64,000 bases of DNA from Kistimonas sp964291485 (GCA_964291485.2 OZ220224.1:1054001-1118000), one strand, 5' to 3'; shown: positions 43,834-53,337, counted from the first letter of the stretch. Notes: generated from the letters alone by a model not told the origin. Translations and numbers: made by a program.

Positions 43834-43856
43834 GCAGGCTGCATACGACAGCCTGC
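43834..43856 (-). terminator. Hairpin after the AraC-type gene
   Basis: An 8-bp stem (GCAGGCTG / CAGCCTGC) with a 7-nt loop starts 10 nt past the AraC stop and is flanked by A/T runs. It would separate the AraC transcript from the atu operon. Confidence 0.5.
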
Positions 43857-43865
43857 CATAAAAAC

Positions 43866-44867
43866 TCATTCGCTCAGATTGGGAAGGTCAAACTGTCGTT
43901 CATTATCGATTTTGGTCTGCAGGCGGGTCTTACGAAAATCTGTGGGTGATTGGTCAAATGCTTTTTGAAAACTACGGCTGAAGTGACTGTGGCTGTTGAA
44001 GCCGAGTCGATAGGCAATTTCGGATACTGATAAGTGGCTGAGATTGCTTTGCAGTAATAGTTTGCGTGCTTTTTTCAGGCGTCTGGTCAGCACCTCCTGC
44101 CGGAAACTGGTGTGTGCCCGGGACAGTAATTTGAACAGATAGGCTTTTGAAATGCCGACAGCGTTTGCGATTCGATCCGGTGTTATCTCCGGGTCATGCA
44201 GCTGGTTGTCTATTTCTTCATAGATAGATTTAAGTCTTAACTGTTCGGCAGTTGGACGAACTTTTTCTGTCTTTCTGGCGGATACCCCTAGTGTTAATCC
44301 GATAAGATGGGAGAGATGTGCCGGGAGGTTGTCCAAAGCATTATCACAATCAATCGTCTCCAGGGTTTCCAGCAAGGTTTGACAATGATTTTTCAGAAGA
44401 AGTCCCATACCCTGGTTGGTATCCAGAAGAATAGGGCTGTCTTTTGGGAGTGAGTCAGACAGTCCGGAAACCAGTTCCCGTGGAATGGTCAGATTCAGTG
44501 TCAGGTGGGGTTCAAAAAAATCTGCCGTCAAAGGCTTGTTGAGGTCAAGTACTAAACCCTGTCCCTGGCTGAGTCGGTAGCTGTTGTCACCCTGTATAAT
44601 GCCAAGGCTGTTATGGAGAGGGAAAATCAAAGCCAGTTCATCGTTGGTGCTCTGGGCTATTTCTGCCGCGTTTGTTTGGAGCAGGTGCTCCGTCACTTTA
44701 GCGGTACTGAGTCGAATGTCGCCAAGTTTTGCGAGGTTCAATTGGCCTTGAAATACACCTTCTGAAGGAGGCGTAATAGAGAAAGGTTGTAGCTTGTTAA
44801 GAAGCGTTTTCCATACTTCGATGGGGTCTTCATTGGGAAAATCGCTGGTGCTGTGTGACATGTACAT
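43866..44867 (-). CDS. AraC-family transcriptional regulator
   Basis: A regulator of about 333 residues. The N-terminal 200 residues form a ligand domain of the AraC_binding_2 kind (NDELALIFPLHNSLG..., LSQGQGLVLDL). The C-terminal 100 residues hold two helix-turn-helix motifs: ITPDRIANAVGISKAYLFKLL and LSVSEIAYRLGFNSHSHFSR followed by SFQKAFDQSPTDFRK. I chose the ATG at 44867 (GGAG 7 nt upstream); a TTG at 44936 lacks a ribosome-binding site. It lies 193 nt upstream of atuA in the same direction but behind a hairpin; control of atu is possible, not shown. Confidence 0.88.
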   Translation of the reverse strand: MYMSHSTSDFPNEDPIEVWKTLLNKLQPFSITPPSEGVFQGQLNLAKLGDIRLSTAKVTEHLLQTNAAEIAQSTNDELALIFPLHNSLGIIQGDNSYRLSQGQGLVLDLNKPLTADFFEPHLTLNLTIPRELVSGLSDSLPKDSPILLDTNQGMGLLLKNHCQTLLETLETIDCDNALDNLPAHLSHLIGLTLGVSARKTEKVRPTAEQLRLKSIYEEIDNQLHDPEITPDRIANAVGISKAYLFKLLSRAHTSFRQEVLTRRLKKARKLLLQSNLSHLSVSEIAYRLGFNSHSHFSRSFQKAFDQSPTDFRKTRLQTKIDNERQFDLPNLSE

Positions 44868-45050
44868 CAGACTGCTCCAGTTGAGGCCGGTACAGCTGAT
44901 GGCGTGTTGATTTACCTCCAGTATACTCAGAGACAAAATCTAGTCCAGTTATAGGCAAGCATTCCTGCCAGAAAACGATGTAAATTTGACTCGGAGTTGA
45001 AAAACAGCCGTACAAGAATAATTGTTACTTAAGTTTGGAGGTTCCGTTTT

Positions 45051-45368
45051 ATGTCAGTGGGTGAAACATATTCATCATTACAGCTTGATCAGCGCGTAGA
45101 AGATATTTTGACGATGTATTCCGCAGGTGTTATGGCCAGGATGGAAGATTGTTACCGTAAAAGCCTGCAGTGGGCGCATACGGCTGAACGTGCGGCCTAT
45201 CAGTTTGGTCTGGATGCCGGTGTGCAGGGGTGTGAAGTTAATTTTGGTATTTCTGTTCTGGATAAAGCGTTCCGTCGTGGAGTGAAAGAAACGATGGAAA
45301 GCTGTTCTGATCTGGTAGCACGTAATGATGGCAGTATTGGGGTGACGGGGTCTGTCATGCCGGCGTGA
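45051..45368 (+). CDS. Small hypothetical protein (105 residues)
   Basis: TTGGAGG 9 nt before the ATG supports the start. The protein is mostly helical and has three Cys; the middle (MARMEDCYRKSLQWAHTAER) is amphipathic. There is no signal peptide or membrane segment and no recognised family. It is divergent from the AraC gene and stands alone. The codon pattern and the ribosome-binding site make it likely to be real. Confidence 0.6.
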   Translation: MSVGETYSSLQLDQRVEDILTMYSAGVMARMEDCYRKSLQWAHTAERAAYQFGLDAGVQGCEVNFGISVLDKAFRRGVKETMESCSDLVARNDGSIGVTGSVMPA

Positions 45369-45630
45369 GGTTGCTTTAACCTTCTCTGGTAGTTATACAG
45401 AGTCGTCTACCTGACCTGAAATACAGCAAAGTATAAAAGACTGTAAGCAGGTCAGGAGACAGTTTAATTTCTCCGTTTCTTCTCTCTTTTTCTCATTATT
45501 CAGTATTCTCTTCGCGTCATCCCTGCAGTTGATGTTGCGGTCATGGATATTGCCATTAAGCCTTAACGGTATGCGGTGCTAATGACACTGTTATCAGTTT
45601 GTCATGTATTGACTCTTTACAGGCTTTTTC

Positions 45631-45960
45631 TTGTCGGGCATGCTGGAGGCATCGCGGCTGACAGAGAATTACAAGCTGGTGAATATCGATTATCGCCTTG
45701 TAGTGTGCCAGGATCGGTTCCTGAAGATGGCTGATAACATCAATCTTCAGCAACTGGTAGAAGACTTCAACCGCCTTAGCGCCACTGCCGTGCTGAGTGG
45801 TCTCAAGGCTCGGAAGGACATCGTCCGCTACATTACCCATCGCATCGATCACTTTTCTGTGGTTGAGGATCTGGATACGGGCTATGAAGAGGCGCAAGGT
45901 GTCCTGAAAAACCTTGTCAGTGAGCTCTATGATCTCAAACCGGAGGCAGTGGTGGCGTAA
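45631..45960 (+). CDS. Small hypothetical protein (about 106-109 residues)
   Basis: A helical protein with no recognised family: INLQQLVEDFNRLSATAVLS and RKDIVRYITHRIDHFSVVED are amphipathic. The start is either the TTG at 45631 or the ATG at 45640; neither has a strong ribosome-binding site. The 3' end overlaps the convergent GcvR-like gene by 26 nt. The 262-nt gap before it holds no other gene. Confidence 0.5.
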   Translation: MSGMLEASRLTENYKLVNIDYRLVVCQDRFLKMADNINLQQLVEDFNRLSATAVLSGLKARKDIVRYITHRIDHFSVVEDLDTGYEEAQGVLKNLVSELYDLKPEAVVA

Positions 45961-46477
45961 CGTCGCTCTCTGTCGCAGGTGAAAATTCGACCATCAATTC
46001 AGGGGATAGGGACTCCAGTGAGGCTTTGATGGTGTCGAGGTTCGTGTCGGCAGGATAAAACAGCTTGGCCTGTATGCGTTGCAGAGCTTCGCCGGTATAG
46101 GGCGCAGATAAGGTGTCTGTTTGCACATTCCCCAAGCGAACACGTTTTTCAGTCAATACGCGGGCTACGTCAGATAATAGTTCTGGCGAATCATCCGCAA
46201 TAACATTAATGGCGATATGCTTGCTATATCCCTCTCTTTCCTGTGATGGCTCTATCTCAACGTGAATACCTGAGTATTCCATACCTTTCAGTGTGCTTTT
46301 TAACGCGCAAGTATGTTGTGGTTCGATGTTGAATAACATCATTCCCGTAAAATGACCTCCCATATGCGACATATTGCTTTCAATTGTGTGCCCATGATGC
46401 TGGGTCACACTGTTACAAAGCTGTTTTTCAATATCAGGGAGATCGGGGCCGGTGGCGGTAAGGATAAAATGACTCAT
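45935..46477 (-). CDS. GcvR-like ACT-domain regulatory protein
   Basis: A protein of 180 residues with two ACT domains: residues 1-80 (ILTATGPDLPDIEKQLCNSV...) and about 88-170 (HIAINVIADDSPELLSDVAR VLTEKR in outline). This is the layout of GcvR, which modulates the glycine-cleavage activator GcvA through protein contact. The sequence is divergent from E. coli GcvR, so the ligand and partner are uncertain. Confidence 0.78.
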   Translation of the reverse strand: MSHFILTATGPDLPDIEKQLCNSVTQHHGHTIESNMSHMGGHFTGMMLFNIEPQHTCALKSTLKGMEYSGIHVEIEPSQEREGYSKHIAINVIADDSPELLSDVARVLTEKRVRLGNVQTDTLSAPYTGEALQRIQAKLFYPADTNLDTIKASLESLSPELMVEFSPATESDVTPPLPPV

Positions 46478-46548
46478 TAAGCGTATGTCCTCCAGATACG
46501 GCTCCGGAAGTATAGATAAAGAAGAGTAAAGTATGCTGAGGTGTCACT

Positions 46549-46570
46549 CTGGAGCCCGGCTGGGCTCCAG
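46549..46570 (-). terminator. Hairpin after the exported hypothetical gene
   Basis: A 9-bp GC-rich perfect stem (CTGGAGCCC / GGGCTCCAG) with a 4-nt loop lies 10 nt past the stop of the gene at 46581 and before the GcvR-like gene. There is no U-run. Confidence 0.5.
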
Positions 46571-46580
46571 TGATAGAGGG

Positions 46581-47231
46581 TTACTGGGGGGCTTGTATAT
46601 CAATGCCAATGGTTGATCCCGTATTATCTATGACAACCGGTGCACTGACAGTGACGTTGGTATCGGCAGGTATGCCGTTCCGTGGTATGCCGTCAATCTG
46701 GAGCCCATTGGGTCCTGCCGTCATGGTGAAACCGTTAGGTAAGGCATAGGTCCAGGAATTGTCCGGGTTTTGGGTCAGGGTTGCCGTGATACCTTGGTTC
46801 GTCAGTGTATAGTTGCCATTCGAGCCGCCGACGACCACGCCATCGGGTGGGGCATCCAGAATCTGGGCAATGCCATCATTGACCTGTTGCCCAAAGTCAA
46901 ATGAGTAGGCGTTGTCGCTGGTGATCGTATCCAGTCCTAGTGATTCCGCCAGTCCTCTCTGGGTCGCCTGGCTTTGCGCCAGTTGCGCAATGTCAGGCAG
47001 TGGGCTATCACGGTCTTCGCGGTGCTGCAGATCACCATCGTAATAAGGCGTCGATGATGATTCGTTTTTGGGTTTTACGGTGACGGTGTCCATGATGTAG
47101 ACGTCGCCCATTTCGTCACCATGGAGTTGTTCTACGTCCCCGTGGGCGATGGGTGCCAGCGTCATACTGGCCAGAAGCACACTGTATCCCCAGAGTCTCG
47201 ATGATGAAAAAACTGACTTTTTGCTGCTCAC
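46581..47231 (-). CDS. Hypothetical exported protein with repetitive beta-rich tail
   Basis: A protein of about 216 residues. From the GTG at 47231 (AGGG just upstream) the N-terminus reads as a signal peptide: SSKKSVFSSSRLWGYSVLLA then SMTLAPIAHG. The mature part begins with an acidic stretch, then from about residue 110 has Asn/Gly/Thr-rich beta-like segments (GGSNGNYTLTNQGITATL, TMTAGPNGLQIDGIPRNG). I recognise no family; it may be an outer-membrane or surface protein. A longer frame reaches an ATG at 47348. Confidence 0.6.
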   Translation of the reverse strand: MSSKKSVFSSSRLWGYSVLLASMTLAPIAHGDVEQLHGDEMGDVYIMDTVTVKPKNESSSTPYYDGDLQHREDRDSPLPDIAQLAQSQATQRGLAESLGLDTITSDNAYSFDFGQQVNDGIAQILDAPPDGVVVGGSNGNYTLTNQGITATLTQNPDNSWTYALPNGFTMTAGPNGLQIDGIPRNGIPADTNVTVSAPVVIDNTGSTIGIDIQAPQ

Positions 47232-47473
47232 AATCCCTGATCTCGCTATCGAATTGGTTTTTATTGTTCTGAGTGTAGCAAGGGGTATGTCCCATTCCGG
47301 ACACCCTGGCAAGGCGCAATAAATAATTGCCCTTTTATTCTCATCCATTATGAATACAGCTGCTGATACAGGGTTTACACCACTGAATACTCAGGCAGTA
47401 AGCCGTATAATACGCGAAATTTTTTTCTCCTGACTATGTTTTCATTGCCTGTTCAGGCAAAAGGTATTGATTT

Positions 47474-48664
47474 ATGACGTGCGCGCCGCTGCGGCTGAAA
47501 AAGAATGCAGACAAACGTCTGCGGGCTGGTCACCTCTGGATTTACAGTAATGAGGTGGATACTGCCGCAACACCGTTGACGGGGTTTTCTGCAGGTCAGC
47601 AGGCCGTGGTTGAGTCCTCGACAGGCAAGCCGCTGGCTATTGCCACCGTCAACCCCAATACCCTGATCTGCGGACGGGTGGTCAGCCGGGATACCCAGTA
47701 CGCACTGGATAAATCCCTGCTGGTGCACCGCATCAAGGTTGCACTGGGGCTGCGGGAACGACTGTTTGCAGAGCCTTACTACCGCCTTGTGTATGGTGAC
47801 AGCGATCTGTTGCCCGGTCTGGTGGTGGATCGGTTCGGTGATTACCTGGTGGTGCAGATCTCCACCTGGGGCATGGAAGTAGTGAAAGAGGATATTGTCG
47901 AGGCTTTGGTTAAGGTGCTTAAGCCTGCCGGCATCCTGTTCCGGAATAATGGATCAGGTCGTAAGCTTGAGGCGCTACCTGAGTATATTGAAACGCCCTG
48001 GGGTGAAGTACCTGATGACGTGCCACTGCTCGAAAATGGTACCCAGTTTGTTGCACCGGTGCGGGAAGGTCAGAAAACCGGCTGGTTCTATGATCACCGG
48101 CCGGCGCGTGCCCAGCTTAATCAGTGGGTCAAAGGCGCCCGGGTTCTGGATGTCTTCAGTTATATTGGTGGATGGGGCGTTCAGGCGGCAGTCGCAGGCG
48201 CGGAAGAGGTGTACTGTGTGGACAGTTCTGCGACCGCGCTTGAGTATGTCCATCAGAATGCCGAGCTCAACGGTGTAGGCGAAAAGGTGGCGACTTTTGA
48301 GGGCGACGCTTTTGCTGCACTCAAAGAGCTTCATGCCGGTGAACAGCGATTTGATGTGGTAATAGTTGATCCGCCGGCGTTTATCAAACGCAAAAAGGAT
48401 ATCCGTGCCGGTGAGCAGGCATATCGTCGGATCAATGAACTGGCGATGCGACTCCTGAAGCGGGATGGTTTACTGGTGAGTTGTTCCTGTTCCATGCACC
48501 TGGAACGTGATCGTCTGCTGGATACGTTGCGTGCCGCCAGCCGTCATCTCGACCGTAACCTGCAGCTGGTGGCGGAATGTCATCAGGGCGCAGATCATCC
48601 GATTCATCCGGCTATCGCTGAAACGGCTTATATAAAGGCGTTATTCTGCCGCGTGACGGTTTAA
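47474..48664 (+). CDS. rlmI: 23S rRNA m5C1962 methyltransferase
   Basis: Methylates C1962 of 23S rRNA with SAM. At 396 residues it equals E. coli RlmI. The N-terminus has a PUA domain (LKKNADKRLRAGHLWIYSNE); the central part reaches GQKTGWFYDHRPAR; the Rossmann domain has VLDVFSYIGGWGVQAAVAGA (motif I), VIVDPPAFIKRKKD (motif IV) and SCSCSMHL near the catalytic Cys. It stands alone and ends at a strong hairpin. Confidence 0.95.
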   Translation: MTCAPLRLKKNADKRLRAGHLWIYSNEVDTAATPLTGFSAGQQAVVESSTGKPLAIATVNPNTLICGRVVSRDTQYALDKSLLVHRIKVALGLRERLFAEPYYRLVYGDSDLLPGLVVDRFGDYLVVQISTWGMEVVKEDIVEALVKVLKPAGILFRNNGSGRKLEALPEYIETPWGEVPDDVPLLENGTQFVAPVREGQKTGWFYDHRPARAQLNQWVKGARVLDVFSYIGGWGVQAAVAGAEEVYCVDSSATALEYVHQNAELNGVGEKVATFEGDAFAALKELHAGEQRFDVVIVDPPAFIKRKKDIRAGEQAYRRINELAMRLLKRDGLLVSCSCSMHLERDRLLDTLRAASRHLDRNLQLVAECHQGADHPIHPAIAETAYIKALFCRVTV

Positions 48665-48683
48665 TCGGTCAGATAGATAACAA

Positions 48684-48710
48684 GCAGCTTATGGTTTTCC
48701 CATAAGCTGC
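48684..48710. terminator. Bidirectional terminator between rlmI and the HAD gene
   Basis: An 11-bp perfect stem (GCAGCTTATGG / CCATAAGCTGC) with a 5-nt loop lies between the convergent genes ending at 48664 and 48718. Confidence 0.7.
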
Positions 48711-48717
48711 CAATGGC

Positions 48718-49374
48718 TCAGCGCAGGCTGATAATGGGCCAGTTCCTTTCCTTGGCAATGGCTGTCAGCGTTGCATCCGGATCAACCGCTACCGGTTTAT
48801 CAACGATTTCCATCAGCGGCAGGTCGTTATGGGAATCGCTGTAAAACACACTGCCTTCTAATGTTATTTCCTTATTCTCATCCAGCCACTGTTTTAAGCG
48901 GGTTACCTTGCCTTCCTGATAGCAGGGGGTGCCTACCGGCTTGCCGGTATATTGCGCATTCTTAATTTCGACATCACTGGCCAATAGCAGGTCAATGCCA
49001 AGCAAGTGGGCAATGGGTTCTGTCACAAACCGGTTGGTCGCGGTGATGATCATCAGTGTGTCCTCTGCCTCCTGGTGACGGCGAATCAGTTCGCGCGCGT
49101 CTTTGGCAATCATGGGCACGATGCGTTCCTGGACAAATTCTTCGCGAAGCTGATGCAGAGTTTCCATGGGATGCTCCGTCAAGGGAGCGAGGCAGCAGGC
49201 GAGGTGGGCCTTGATATCCAGCTTGCCCTGCAGGTAATCCTGGTAGAACTGGTCGTTGGCTTTCCGGTAAGCCTGCTCATCCACCAGTTTGCGATCCACC
49301 ATAAACTCCCCCCAGGTGTGATCGCTGTCACCCGCCAGCAAGGTATTGTCCAGGTCAAACAGCACAAGCGCCAT
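48718..49374 (-). CDS. HAD-IB family phosphatase (histidinol-phosphatase-like)
   Basis: A Mg-dependent phosphatase of 218 residues: DLDNTLL (nucleophile and acid Asp), MIITATN (motif II Ser/Thr position), the Lys in EGKVTRLK, and FYSDSHNDLPLME (motif III/IV). It belongs to the SerB-like HAD-IB group. In Pseudomonas the corresponding gene also neighbours rppH and ptsP, and that protein (PA0335) has been described as a histidinol-phosphate phosphatase. The same role is likely but inferred. It is divergent from rppH. Confidence 0.88.
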   Translation of the reverse strand: MALVLFDLDNTLLAGDSDHTWGEFMVDRKLVDEQAYRKANDQFYQDYLQGKLDIKAHLACCLAPLTEHPMETLHQLREEFVQERIVPMIAKDARELIRRHQEAEDTLMIITATNRFVTEPIAHLLGIDLLLASDVEIKNAQYTGKPVGTPCYQEGKVTRLKQWLDENKEITLEGSVFYSDSHNDLPLMEIVDKPVAVDPDATLTAIAKERNWPIISLR

Positions 49375-49572
49375 GTCCGTTGTTCCTCATTATTGGTGTT
49401 TCATAGCGGCATGGTAATCAAGAGCGGGGCAGGGGAACAGGCTTAATCGGAGGATTTTGATCCGGGACAATCGTTCCGGATGAACAGTAAAAGCCGCGAT
49501 GGTTTTATGGTTTGCCGAAGTGGCGGGAACTGTGAAACAATGCTTGGCAATAGTTTTTATAAGGTCAACCAT

Positions 49573-50070
49573 GTGATTGATTCGGATGGATTTCGGCCCA
49601 ACGTCGGCATCATCCTGGCGAATCGTCGGGGACAGGTGTTGTGGGCAAGACGAATCGGTCAGGATGCTTGGCAGTTTCCACAAGGCGGAATCAATGATGA
49701 CGAAAGCCCCGAGGATGCACTCTATCGGGAGCTTTACGAAGAAGTCGGGCTAGAACGCGGGGATGTCAGGATACTGGCCTGTACCCGTGGCTGGCTGCGT
49801 TACCGGCTGCCTAAGCGGCTGGTGCGTCGAGACAGTTTTCCGCTGTGTGTCGGGCAGAAACAGAAATGGTTTCTGCTGGAATTGCTGGGGCCTGACGAAA
49901 GGGTTCGTATGGATCGTTCCGGTTCGCCGGAATTTGATGACTGGCGCTGGGTCAGTTACTGGTACCCGTTGGGCCAGGTGGTCGCGTTCAAACGGGAAGT
50001 CTATCGGCGTGCCATGAAAGAGCTGGCGCCGCGGATGATGAGCCTGCATACGCAAGGGTTGGCCCGATGA
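49573..50070 (+). CDS. rppH: RNA 5'-pyrophosphohydrolase (Nudix)
   Basis: Removes pyrophosphate from 5'-triphosphorylated mRNA and so starts RNase E decay. The Nudix box is GGINDDESPEDALYRELYEEVGL. I chose the GTG at 49573 because the protein then begins VIDSDGFRPNVGIIL, matching the RppH N-terminus, with AAGG 8 nt upstream; this gives 165 residues. A longer frame from 49480 adds 31 residues absent from the family. It is followed by ptsP after 62 nt, a conserved gammaproteobacterial pair. Confidence 0.95.
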   Translation: MIDSDGFRPNVGIILANRRGQVLWARRIGQDAWQFPQGGINDDESPEDALYRELYEEVGLERGDVRILACTRGWLRYRLPKRLVRRDSFPLCVGQKQKWFLLELLGPDERVRMDRSGSPEFDDWRWVSYWYPLGQVVAFKREVYRRAMKELAPRMMSLHTQGLAR

Positions 50071-50132
50071 AACAGGGAGAATGCCGTTTATCGCGGATTC
50101 ACCACCTGGAGGACTGACACAGAAGGTTTGGC

Positions 50133-52409
50133 ATGCTGACAACATTGCGCAAGATCGTCCAGGATGTCGGTGCGGCAAGGGATCTCCAGACCGCACTGGA
50201 CGTTATTGTGCGCAGCGTCAGGGTCGCTATGCAGACCGAGGTCTGTTCGGTTTACCTCTATGATGAGGAAGCCAGCCGTTATACCCTGAGGGCGAATGAA
50301 GGCTTCAAAAGGGAAGCGGTTGGCAAGGTCTCCCTCGGGCGTTCCGAAGGGTTGGTGGGTCAGGTTGGTTTGCGCGAAGAGCCCATTAATCTCGACGATG
50401 CGCCCTCTCATCCTAAGTACAGTCATATCAAGGGCATTGGTGAAGAAGACTATAAGTCGTTTCTCGGTGTTCCTATTATTCATCACCGGAATCTGCTGGG
50501 TGTGCTGGTGGTTCAGCACAAGGCTCAGCGTCGTTATGACGAAGGTGAGGAATCTTTTCTTGTTACCATGTCGGCCCAGCTCGCCGGTGTTATTGCCCAT
50601 GCTGAGGCGACAGGTTCCCTGCATGTCGTGCCGGCAGGCAAAAAGAAAAAATCAGTTCGTTTCAATGGTGTAGCCGGTGCACCTGGTGTCGCTATTGGTG
50701 TTGCCGTTGTGCTCGCTCCGCCGGCGGATTTAAGCGTTGTTCCCGAAAAGAAAGCGGATGACGTTGATGCTGAATTGACGCTGTTTAACCGTGCCCTGGA
50801 AGCTGTCCGCAAAGACATGCGGGCAACCGCAGACAAACTCTCGGATCTTCGTCCTGAAGAACAGGCGCTGTTTGATGTTTACCTGAGAATGCTGGACGAC
50901 AAGGCCCTAGGGGCTGAAGTCTGCAAGCTAATTAAAGCCGGTTCCTGGGCGCAGGGGGCTTTGCGTCAGGTGGTGGATGAGCATGTCCGACATTTTGAGA
51001 TGATGGATGATCCCTATCTGCAGGAGAGAGCTGTGGATGTTCGGGATCTTGGACGTCGTGTACTGTCTTACCTGCAGGAAGAAGATCAGGTCTCAATCAC
51101 CTATCCCGGGAAATGCGTGGTGGTTAGTGAAGAGCTGACACCGGCCATGCTCGGTGAAGTCCCGAGGGAAAGCCTGGTTGGCCTGGTATCGGTTCTTGGC
51201 TCGGGGAATTCCCATGTGGCTATTCTGGCTCGGGCGATGGGCATTCCGACCGTCATGGGGGCCGTGGATTTACCCTATGACCGTATGGCTGGTCGGGAAC
51301 TGATTGTCGACGGTAATCTCGGGCGCGTCTATTCCTCCCCTTCCGTGGAAATGCTGCGCCATTATCAGAAAGTTGTGGATGAGGAAGAGCAGTTTTCCAA
51401 GGGGTTGGAAACCCTCAAAGACAAACAGTGTGTAACGCCGGACAATTACCGGATACCCCTCTGGGTGAATACTGGTTTGATGACTGACACGGTCAGATCT
51501 CTCGATCATGGTGCGGAAGGCGTTGGTCTCTATCGCACGGAAGTCCCCTTCATGATTCGGGAACGGTTTCCCAGTGAGGTGGCACAGAAAAAAATCTACC
51601 GTGAACAGCTGGGGGCATTTGCGCCACGACCTGTCACCATGCGCACCCTGGATATCGGAGGCGATAAGTCTCTCAGTTATTTCCCGATTCGTGAAGACAA
51701 CCCTTTCCTTGGCTGGCGCGGTATTCGTGTAACGCTGGATCATCCGGAAATTTTCCTGGTGCAAATTCGGGCCATGCTAAAGGCCAGTGTTGGGCTGGAT
51801 AACCTTCGGATTATGCTGCCCATGGTGACCGGGATTTCTGAAGTGGAAGAAGCGCTTCATCTGATACACCGGGCTCATCATGAAGTTCAGAGTGAAGGGC
51901 TTGATGTGCTGTTACCACCAATTGGTGTAATGATTGAAGTGCCTGCGGCAGTTTATCAAGTGCGAGATTTTGCCCGTCGGGTCGATTTTCTCTCCGTGGG
52001 CAGTAATGATCTGACCCAATATATCCTTGCGGTTGATCGAAACAATCCCCGGGTTGCTGATCTTTATCATTCTTTGCATCCTGCGGTGCTACAGGCATTA
52101 CAGAAAATCGTGCATGACGCCCATCAGGAAGGAAAGCCTGTCGGTATCTGCGGTGAAATGGCCGGTGATCCGGCAGCGGCAGTGCTGTTAATGGCTATGG
52201 GGTATGATGTGTTGTCGATGAATGCGACCCAGCTGCTCAAGGTGAAGTGGACGCTTAGAAGCATGGAGCGCAGTCAGGCCAAAGCGATTCTCGATGATGT
52301 CATGACCATGGATAATCCGAGAATTATCCGCAGTACACTGGAGCTTGCACTGCGGAAGCAGGGGCTGGATCAGGTAATCGGAGGGCGCTGGCAGGGGGAT
52401 CCTGTCTGA
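50133..52409 (+). CDS. ptsP: Phosphoenolpyruvate–protein phosphotransferase of the nitrogen PTS (EI-Ntr)
   Basis: A cytoplasmic enzyme of 758 residues that passes phosphate from PEP to NPr. Residues 1-160 are the GAF sensory domain. The enzyme I part follows: the phospho-His is in SGNSHVAILARAMGIPTVMG, and the C-terminal PEP-binding TIM barrel has GLYRTEVPFM, TLDIGGDKSLSYFPI, GVMIEVPAAVYQV, VGSNDLTQYILAVDRNNPRV and CGEMAGDP. It lies in a conserved block with rppH. Its stop is 1 nt from the convergent NRDE gene. Confidence 0.96.
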   Translation: MLTTLRKIVQDVGAARDLQTALDVIVRSVRVAMQTEVCSVYLYDEEASRYTLRANEGFKREAVGKVSLGRSEGLVGQVGLREEPINLDDAPSHPKYSHIKGIGEEDYKSFLGVPIIHHRNLLGVLVVQHKAQRRYDEGEESFLVTMSAQLAGVIAHAEATGSLHVVPAGKKKKSVRFNGVAGAPGVAIGVAVVLAPPADLSVVPEKKADDVDAELTLFNRALEAVRKDMRATADKLSDLRPEEQALFDVYLRMLDDKALGAEVCKLIKAGSWAQGALRQVVDEHVRHFEMMDDPYLQERAVDVRDLGRRVLSYLQEEDQVSITYPGKCVVVSEELTPAMLGEVPRESLVGLVSVLGSGNSHVAILARAMGIPTVMGAVDLPYDRMAGRELIVDGNLGRVYSSPSVEMLRHYQKVVDEEEQFSKGLETLKDKQCVTPDNYRIPLWVNTGLMTDTVRSLDHGAEGVGLYRTEVPFMIRERFPSEVAQKKIYREQLGAFAPRPVTMRTLDIGGDKSLSYFPIREDNPFLGWRGIRVTLDHPEIFLVQIRAMLKASVGLDNLRIMLPMVTGISEVEEALHLIHRAHHEVQSEGLDVLLPPIGVMIEVPAAVYQVRDFARRVDFLSVGSNDLTQYILAVDRNNPRVADLYHSLHPAVLQALQKIVHDAHQEGKPVGICGEMAGDPAAAVLLMAMGYDVLSMNATQLLKVKWTLRSMERSQAKAILDDVMTMDNPRIIRSTLELALRKQGLDQVIGGRWQGDPV

Positions 52410-52410
52410 C

Positions 52411-53238
52411 TCAGGCTGTCTTGATGGATTCAGCCTTTTCATAACCCGTCGTCATCCAGCCGGATTTCACCATTAACTCCCATGCGAAACGATCTTCTAG
52501 CACACCCTCAGGCCCATAATGCTGTTCATGCCAGCTGAGTCGACCATAACGGTTAAGAATCAGGGCCGTGCTGGTGCGGGTGCCATAAATCGGACTGTGA
52601 ATGAAACATGAGCTGAGCAGTTGTTCCCGCTCAATGCCTACGCCTGTGTCGGGAAGTGCGGTATCTTCTGGACGCCATTGATCCTGAAGCAAATCAATCA
52701 GGGATGCTGCATCCGGTGATCTGTTATCTACTAATCGGGTAAAGCCTTCTTTCAGGCGTAGCAGCTTCGGCCATGCCGTGTCGAGCAGGTGATTGCTCAG
52801 TCCATAGGTTCCCGGTGACAGTTGTTGTAGACTATTTCCGTCCGCCGTCGTTTGGCTCCGGTTGGTAAAATACCAAAGTCCTGTATCATCAGCGATCAAC
52901 AGGTTAAAGCCCGCATAGTCTTGGCTGTTTGCCTGCAGTGAAGACAAATAATCCTGAGCGGATAGATCACTGGCCAGAAAGTCATGGGTCAGGGCGCCAC
53001 GGCTGATCGTACCGGTTTCACCCGGTCGCCTGAAGTTGGTGACAGCGGCAAAACGTCCCCGGGTATTGACGCCCAGCCAGGTACCGCCTGCCTGTTTGTC
53101 GAGTCCGGCGAAGAGTCCGGGACTGTTGGGCCAGTGATGGGCGGGAGCTGATGCACGTTGATAAAATTCATCACGATTGGCTGCTACGATCAGCGGCCAT
53201 TCAGCATCGGGTGACCAGCGCAGGGCGATGAGACACAT
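52411..53238 (-). CDS. NRDE-family protein (TANGO2-like)
   Basis: A protein of 275 residues. The N-terminus MCLIALRW puts Cys at position 2, then VAANRDEFYQRASAPAHHW carries the NRDE signature, followed by GTWLGVNTRGRFAAVTNFR. The family is Ntn-hydrolase-like; members including human TANGO2 are linked to heme or lipid handling, but the activity is unsettled. In Pseudomonas it also follows ptsP. Convergent with ptsP. Confidence 0.9.
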   Translation of the reverse strand: MCLIALRWSPDAEWPLIVAANRDEFYQRASAPAHHWPNSPGLFAGLDKQAGGTWLGVNTRGRFAAVTNFRRPGETGTISRGALTHDFLASDLSAQDYLSSLQANSQDYAGFNLLIADDTGLWYFTNRSQTTADGNSLQQLSPGTYGLSNHLLDTAWPKLLRLKEGFTRLVDNRSPDAASLIDLLQDQWRPEDTALPDTGVGIEREQLLSSCFIHSPIYGTRTSTALILNRYGRLSWHEQHYGPEGVLEDRFAWELMVKSGWMTTGYEKAESIKTA

Positions 53239-53337
53239 GCGATTCAGCCTTTTTATTGTGCGGTTGTTCCAAAACCTTTATTAATCAGGTTATCACAAGG
53301 TTCAGCGCAGTGAATACCAGCCGCAGTGGAGATTGAT

